Assembly: GCF_004363955.1 (NCBI RefSeq)
Contig: NZ_SNZR01000011.1
Coordinates: forward strand, 2,284,346-2,348,345
Length of the DNA stretch: 64,000 bases
Direction of reading: 5' to 3'
Source: Enterovirga rhinocerotis
GTDB lineage: Bacteria > Pseudomonadota > Alphaproteobacteria > Rhizobiales > Beijerinckiaceae
The translations under genes and the position numbers were made by a program. Positions 62,001 to 64,000 of this stretch are shown in pieces. Under the pieces are notes generated by a model. The model searched no databases. It saw only the letters and a program-made list of their open reading frames with translations, and was not told the origin of the DNA. Position 1 is the stretch's first letter; every line of letters starts with the position of its first letter.

Positions 62001-62729
62001 GCGTACGACTACACGCGACTTCGCGGTCAGACGACCGCGCTGGACGGGTCGAGCGCCGGCTATGCAGGTCAGGAATCGCCGCGTCTGAACGCCGGCGGGT
62101 TCTCGTTCGGCCTCAACGCCGGGTATGACGCGCAATTCGCCAACGGGGTGGTTGTCGGTCTCGAAGGCGACATCTCGAAGTCGGAATCCAGCGGCACCCA
62201 GCTCACGATGGCGACCGAGGGCGATACGGGCCCGTTCTCCACCAATCTCCTGCGCAGTCGCCAATACGAGGCGACGCAGAAGAGCGAAATCGACTGGATT
62301 TCGACGATCCGCGGGCGTCTCGGCTATGCCTTCAACGATCGGCTGATGGTCTACGGGACCGGCGGTATTGCATTCGCAAGCCAGCACGAGGAGCGGACTC
62401 AATTTGTCGGAGTCCCGTCGACCATCAGCATCGTCTTGCCGCCCAACCTGACGCGAGCTTCGTTCGTCGAGAGAGAGAACGCGATCCGGGTCGGCTACGT
62501 GATCGGCGGCGGCGCCGAATACGCTCTCGGCGGAGGCTGGTCGGTCAAGGGCGAGTATCTCCTGGCGAGCTTCGCGGAGAAGAAGCTCGTGTTCCCGAAC
62601 GCCAAGGCAGGCGTGATGATCGCGAACGGAGCCGGCCACCCCGCCACCGCCAACACGACCAACGGACGCGTGGTGAACAGCAAGCTCGACATCCCGATGG
62701 TGAAGCTCGGCGTGAACTATCGCTTCTGA
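59094..62729 (+). CDS. TonB-dependent transducer receptor fused to an Omp25-like beta-barrel
   Basis: 1211 residues from the GTG at 59094, preceded by AGGAG at good spacing; an ATG at 59133 is a second choice. The signal peptide ends at about TADAQG (52). An STN signalling domain follows (SLEGGLLALGRQANLRMLY, about 63-130), then the plug (SQESIERFRGSSPADIFRGT, IRGMQGMGRVSVTIDGAEN) from about 165 and the 22-strand barrel with YANYASTLRMPSLFESVAGY and GLKPERSNSWEIG, wording close to heme/hemophore receptors (FRAP and NPNL regions). That barrel ends near TFRMGLTGKFGG (about 927-938). After a 20-residue linker, residues 958-1211 form a whole Omp25/Omp31-type barrel: WSGFHIGGHGAYDYTRL, FSFGLNAGYDAQF, GRLGYAFNDRLMVYGTGGIA and a terminal VKLGVNYRF. 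Two complete outer-membrane barrels in one chain are unusual. With FecI-FecR upstream the STN domain should signal ligand binding. Confidence 0.88.
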   Translation: MSGVPSDAQTGARMAVGVTRRRARSRLARLALTGVSVFAFNAVLHPQTADAQGVVTAASVTVAVPAGSLEGGLLALGRQANLRMLYPSSLTSGKRTAGVSGRMTTRQAVTQLLAGTGLHAAFTGTNTVTLTGPATSTGGGPVGAAPEGAIALDTINVSGVGGSGLFDGGTPETPFTTPAPTSFISQESIERFRGSSPADIFRGTPGVLSGEARNGGGSIDPNIRGMQGMGRVSVTIDGAENAMTVYQGYQGISNRTFVDPDFLAGVDILKGADAGSRGVAGTISMRTLSANDVVKPGESWGVQVKGGFGTNTATPVAGNLGGYSWPISYYSTPDPKPVPTATSTGMDRPSFLSPTNGSFSVVAAVKEDNYDLLGGYAYRQQGNYFAGKNGRGAGVYDAGPSPLCYSNGFCYNPPHPISYDHNYRNTGLTSYRRGEQVLNTQLQTESYLFKGTIRTDNDQTLQLGYTGYRSKAGDMVAALFGGPRAQSVQQRLENDTQLDSGTLRYRWNPSNNDLVDLRLNLWTTTLTLRTPPRISAGVTTPPETFGLSYNHIPGSRSVMRGGDISNKSHVALGSFGVVDLEYGASYIKESTKPLPFSNELSLGIGFRDGSREETGGFGKVAYKPVDWLTLNGGLRYSYYQSDDHSLITKSSAINYKPDRKDGGYSPSAGITIEPIKGAQLYANYASTLRMPSLFESVAGYSLTPNSGLKPERSNSWEIGANLSRDGLFLPDDKVRLKFGYFNWDVKDYVARQTVRFSDPALGGFTYNTLQVTNIDRAKFEGLEMSARYENGGFTADFSANYYLGVEYCITAATCSKSTLSGDYATNQVPPEYMANLTVSQKFLNDDLTLGGRVTYTGPRSIGHGEVQYGAAAIIAPIDWRPYWMLDLFAEYKLSKDITMWAAMENVTDQYYVDPLSLVQQPGPGRTFRMGLTGKFGGSEPIRPLSFARLFAPGSETKADWSGFHIGGHGAYDYTRLRGQTTALDGSSAGYAGQESPRLNAGGFSFGLNAGYDAQFANGVVVGLEGDISKSESSGTQLTMATEGDTGPFSTNLLRSRQYEATQKSEIDWISTIRGRLGYAFNDRLMVYGTGGIAFASQHEERTQFVGVPSTISIVLPPNLTRASFVERENAIRVGYVIGGGAEYALGGGWSVKGEYLLASFAEKKLVFPNAKAGVMIANGAGHPATANTTNGRVVNSKLDIPMVKLGVNYRF

Positions 62730-62739
62730 CGGTCTCGGG

Positions 62740-62763
62740 CCGCAGCGGATGCTGCCGCTGCGG
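62740..62763 (+). terminator. Strong hairpin just after the receptor gene
   Basis: CCGCAGCGG (62740-62748) and CCGCTGCGG (62755-62763) form an exact 9-bp GC-rich stem with the 6-base loop ATGCTG, eleven bases after the stop codon. There is no T-run, but a stem this strong directly after the gene is best read as a terminator separating the receptor from exbB. Confidence 0.55.
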
Positions 62764-63020
62764 AGCCGGGCTCCATCGGAAAAAACGCGCGGCGGAGGTC
62801 CCGTTCGCCGAGGCCCGTTCGTCTAACGGGTGAAGGGTCCGGCGGAGGGAACGGGGCGGATGCCCCAGGCCTGCCGGGCCGGATGACGAATGATCTCCGG
62901 TCGCAGGACCGGATGCGGCTTCCCCTTTTTTGGGGAATGGCACCGCGAGCCAGCCAGGGCCGGAGACGGCCGTTAGCCAGCCAGCGGGCGCTCTTTCTGG
63001 GACGATGAGAAGAGACAGGG

Positions 63021-64000
63021 ATGCGCAGAGTGATCGAGACTGTCTGCCCGCATGACGCCGGCCGGGCCGGCCGGGCCGGCCGGGCCGGGCGGGGTGGCTG
63101 CGGCGCTCTTCTGCGGGCCGTGAGGCTCGCGGCGATGGTGCTGCTCATCGCGGCGCCGGCCGGGGCGCAGGAAGCGGGGCCGGAGGGCGGAGCGGCCGGG
63201 GCCTCGCCTGCGGCCGCGGCACCCGCGGAGAGCGTCCCTGCGGCAACCGCGCCGGCAGCGACCCCGCAGCCCCTGCCGGGCGGCGAGGGCGCGGCGCCGG
63301 CCGACACGGCGAGCCCCGCCCCGGAGCCGGCCGCGAGCGAGGCTCCCGCGGCCGAGGCGTCCCCGCCGGTTCCCGCGCCATCCGGCATGCCGGTGGGCGG
63401 GGCGGCTTTGCCGCACGATTTGTCGCCCTGGGGCATGTTCCTGCAGGCCGACATCGTGGTGAAGGCGGTGATGGTCGGCCTCGCGCTCGCCTCGCTCGCG
63501 ACCTGGACCGTGTGGCTCGCCAAGGGGATCGAGCTCGCCAGCGCCAAGCGCCGGGCGCGGAGCGCGACGCGCAAGCTGGAGCGGGCGCAGAGCCTCGACG
63601 AGGCGACGCGGCTGATCGACGGCGCCTGGACGCGCAAGGGCCCGGTGGCCGATCTCGTCCATGCCGCCGCGCGCGAGCGCGAGCGCTCGGCGGACCTCTC
63701 CGCGGAGGGCCTGAAGGAGCGGCTGTCGATCGCGCTGTCGCGGATCGAGGCCCGGGCCGGGCGCGGCATGACGCGCGGCACCGGCCTCCTCGCGACGATC
63801 GGCGCCACCGCCCCCTTCATCGGCCTCTTCGGCACGGTCTGGGGCATCATGAACAGCTTCATCGGCATCTCGCAGGCGAAGACGACGAACCTCGCCGTCG
63901 TCGCGCCCGGCATCGCCGAGGCCCTGCTCGCGACCGCCATCGGCCTCGTCGCGGCGATCCCGGCGGTGATCATCTACAACGTCTTCGCGCGCTCGATCGC
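63021..64000 (+). CDS. exbB: ExbB, TonB-system proton channel subunit (C-terminus off the window)
   Basis: 326 codons seen, open at the right edge. From the ATG at 63021 the first 35 residues contain a [12 protein letters not shown] repeat, then a signal-like hydrophobic segment ([18 protein letters not shown]), then an Ala/Pro/Glu-rich periplasmic stretch of about 90 residues. The ExbB core starts near 139 ([20 protein letters not shown]) and has the MotA/TolQ/ExbB channel part [20 protein letters not shown], then [10 protein letters not shown] and [20 protein letters not shown]. The long Ala/Pro-rich N-terminus is common in alphaproteobacterial ExbB. ExbD and TonB are expected to follow beyond the window. 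It energises the TonB receptors of both iron systems here. A later start near 63127 is possible. Confidence 0.88.
   Translation, partial: MRRVIETVCPHDAGRAGRAGRAGRGGCGALLRAVRLAAMVLLIAAPAGAQEAGPEGGAAGASPAAAAPAESVPAATAPAATPQPLPGGEGAAPADTASPAPEPAASEAPAAEASPPVPAPSGMPVGGAALPHDLSPWGMFLQADIVVKAVMVGLALASLATWTVWLAKGIELASAKRRARSATRKLERAQSLDEATRLIDGAWTRKGPVADLVHAAARERERSADLSAEGLKERLSIALSRIEARAGRGMTRGTGLLATIGATAPFIGLFGTVWGIMNSFIGISQAKTTNLAVVAPGIAEALLATAIGLVAAIPAVIIYNVFARSI
63061..63087 (+). repeat. Three tandem 9-bp repeats near the exbB start
   Basis: GCCGGGCCG is repeated exactly three times, flanked by partial copies (GCCG before, GGGCGGGG after). Within exbB each unit adds three residues (GRA) and keeps the frame. 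Such a repeat can expand or contract during replication without breaking the gene. Confidence 0.75.

Overview
The window is high-GC, tightly packed bacterial chromosome. Gene content suggests an alphaproteobacterium, probably Hyphomicrobiales (Rhizobiales): an Omp25-type outer-membrane domain, a DUF1178 gene beside glutaredoxin and a Nit-type amidase, two livFGHM-type transporters, a RhtX/FptX-type permease and an Ala/Pro-rich ExbB. The genus cannot be fixed from sequence alone. No rRNA, tRNA, CRISPR array or insertion sequence was seen.

1-20848 is a siderophore locus. A leftward operon with four-base ATGA overlaps runs ABC transporter 1, ABC transporter 2, a Cy-A(MT)-PCP-TE NRPS, then a giant FAAL-ACP-KS-AT-KR-ACP-Cy hybrid that leaves the window at base 1. 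To its right lie an MFS siderophore permease, a FyuA-like TonB receptor and a divergent AraC regulator. The transport and regulatory set resembles the yersiniabactin locus, but the assembly line starts from a fatty acid loaded by a FAAL and extended by a type I PKS, as in micacocidin. The expected product is an alkylphenol-thiazoline/thiazolidine siderophore. The NRPS adenylation pocket reads D-L-Y-N-L-S-L-I, the cysteine code.

21239-29080 holds housekeeping and metabolic genes: a small conserved protein, a 2-hydroxyacid dehydrogenase, an SH3-type exported protein, a 3-hydroxyacyl-CoA dehydrogenase, comF, grxC, a Nit-type amidase, a DUF1178 protein, and a LysR gene divergent from a ridA-like gene. 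A GST gene at the end carries an apparent one-base deletion.

29109-38703 is an exopolysaccharide locus: WecG/TagA-type glycosyltransferase, polysaccharide deacetylase, polymerase-like membrane protein, GumC/Wzz-like protein without a kinase domain, two glycosyltransferases and a flippase.

38713-43336 is a livHMGF plus binding-protein operon, followed by a solitary trmD.

44423-56439 looks like one catabolic regulon: hyuAB (ATP-dependent hydantoinase), a second liv-type importer, an XRE-cupin regulator and a sarcosine/dimethylglycine dehydrogenase-like FAD-GcvT enzyme. A 25-bp inverted repeat of form GTGAAA-N13-TTC lies before hyuA, before the second liv operon and before the FAD gene. This ties the three units together and suggests use of an N-methylated cyclic amide such as N-methylhydantoin or creatinine.

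56491-64000 holds a Nudix hydrolase and a second iron-uptake module: FecI sigma factor, FecR, a 1211-residue TonB receptor that carries a complete Omp25-like barrel fused to its C-terminus, and the start of exbB. The two iron systems may share a regulator, because a similar inverted repeat (TAGAWT-N6-AWTCTA) lies near three of their genes.
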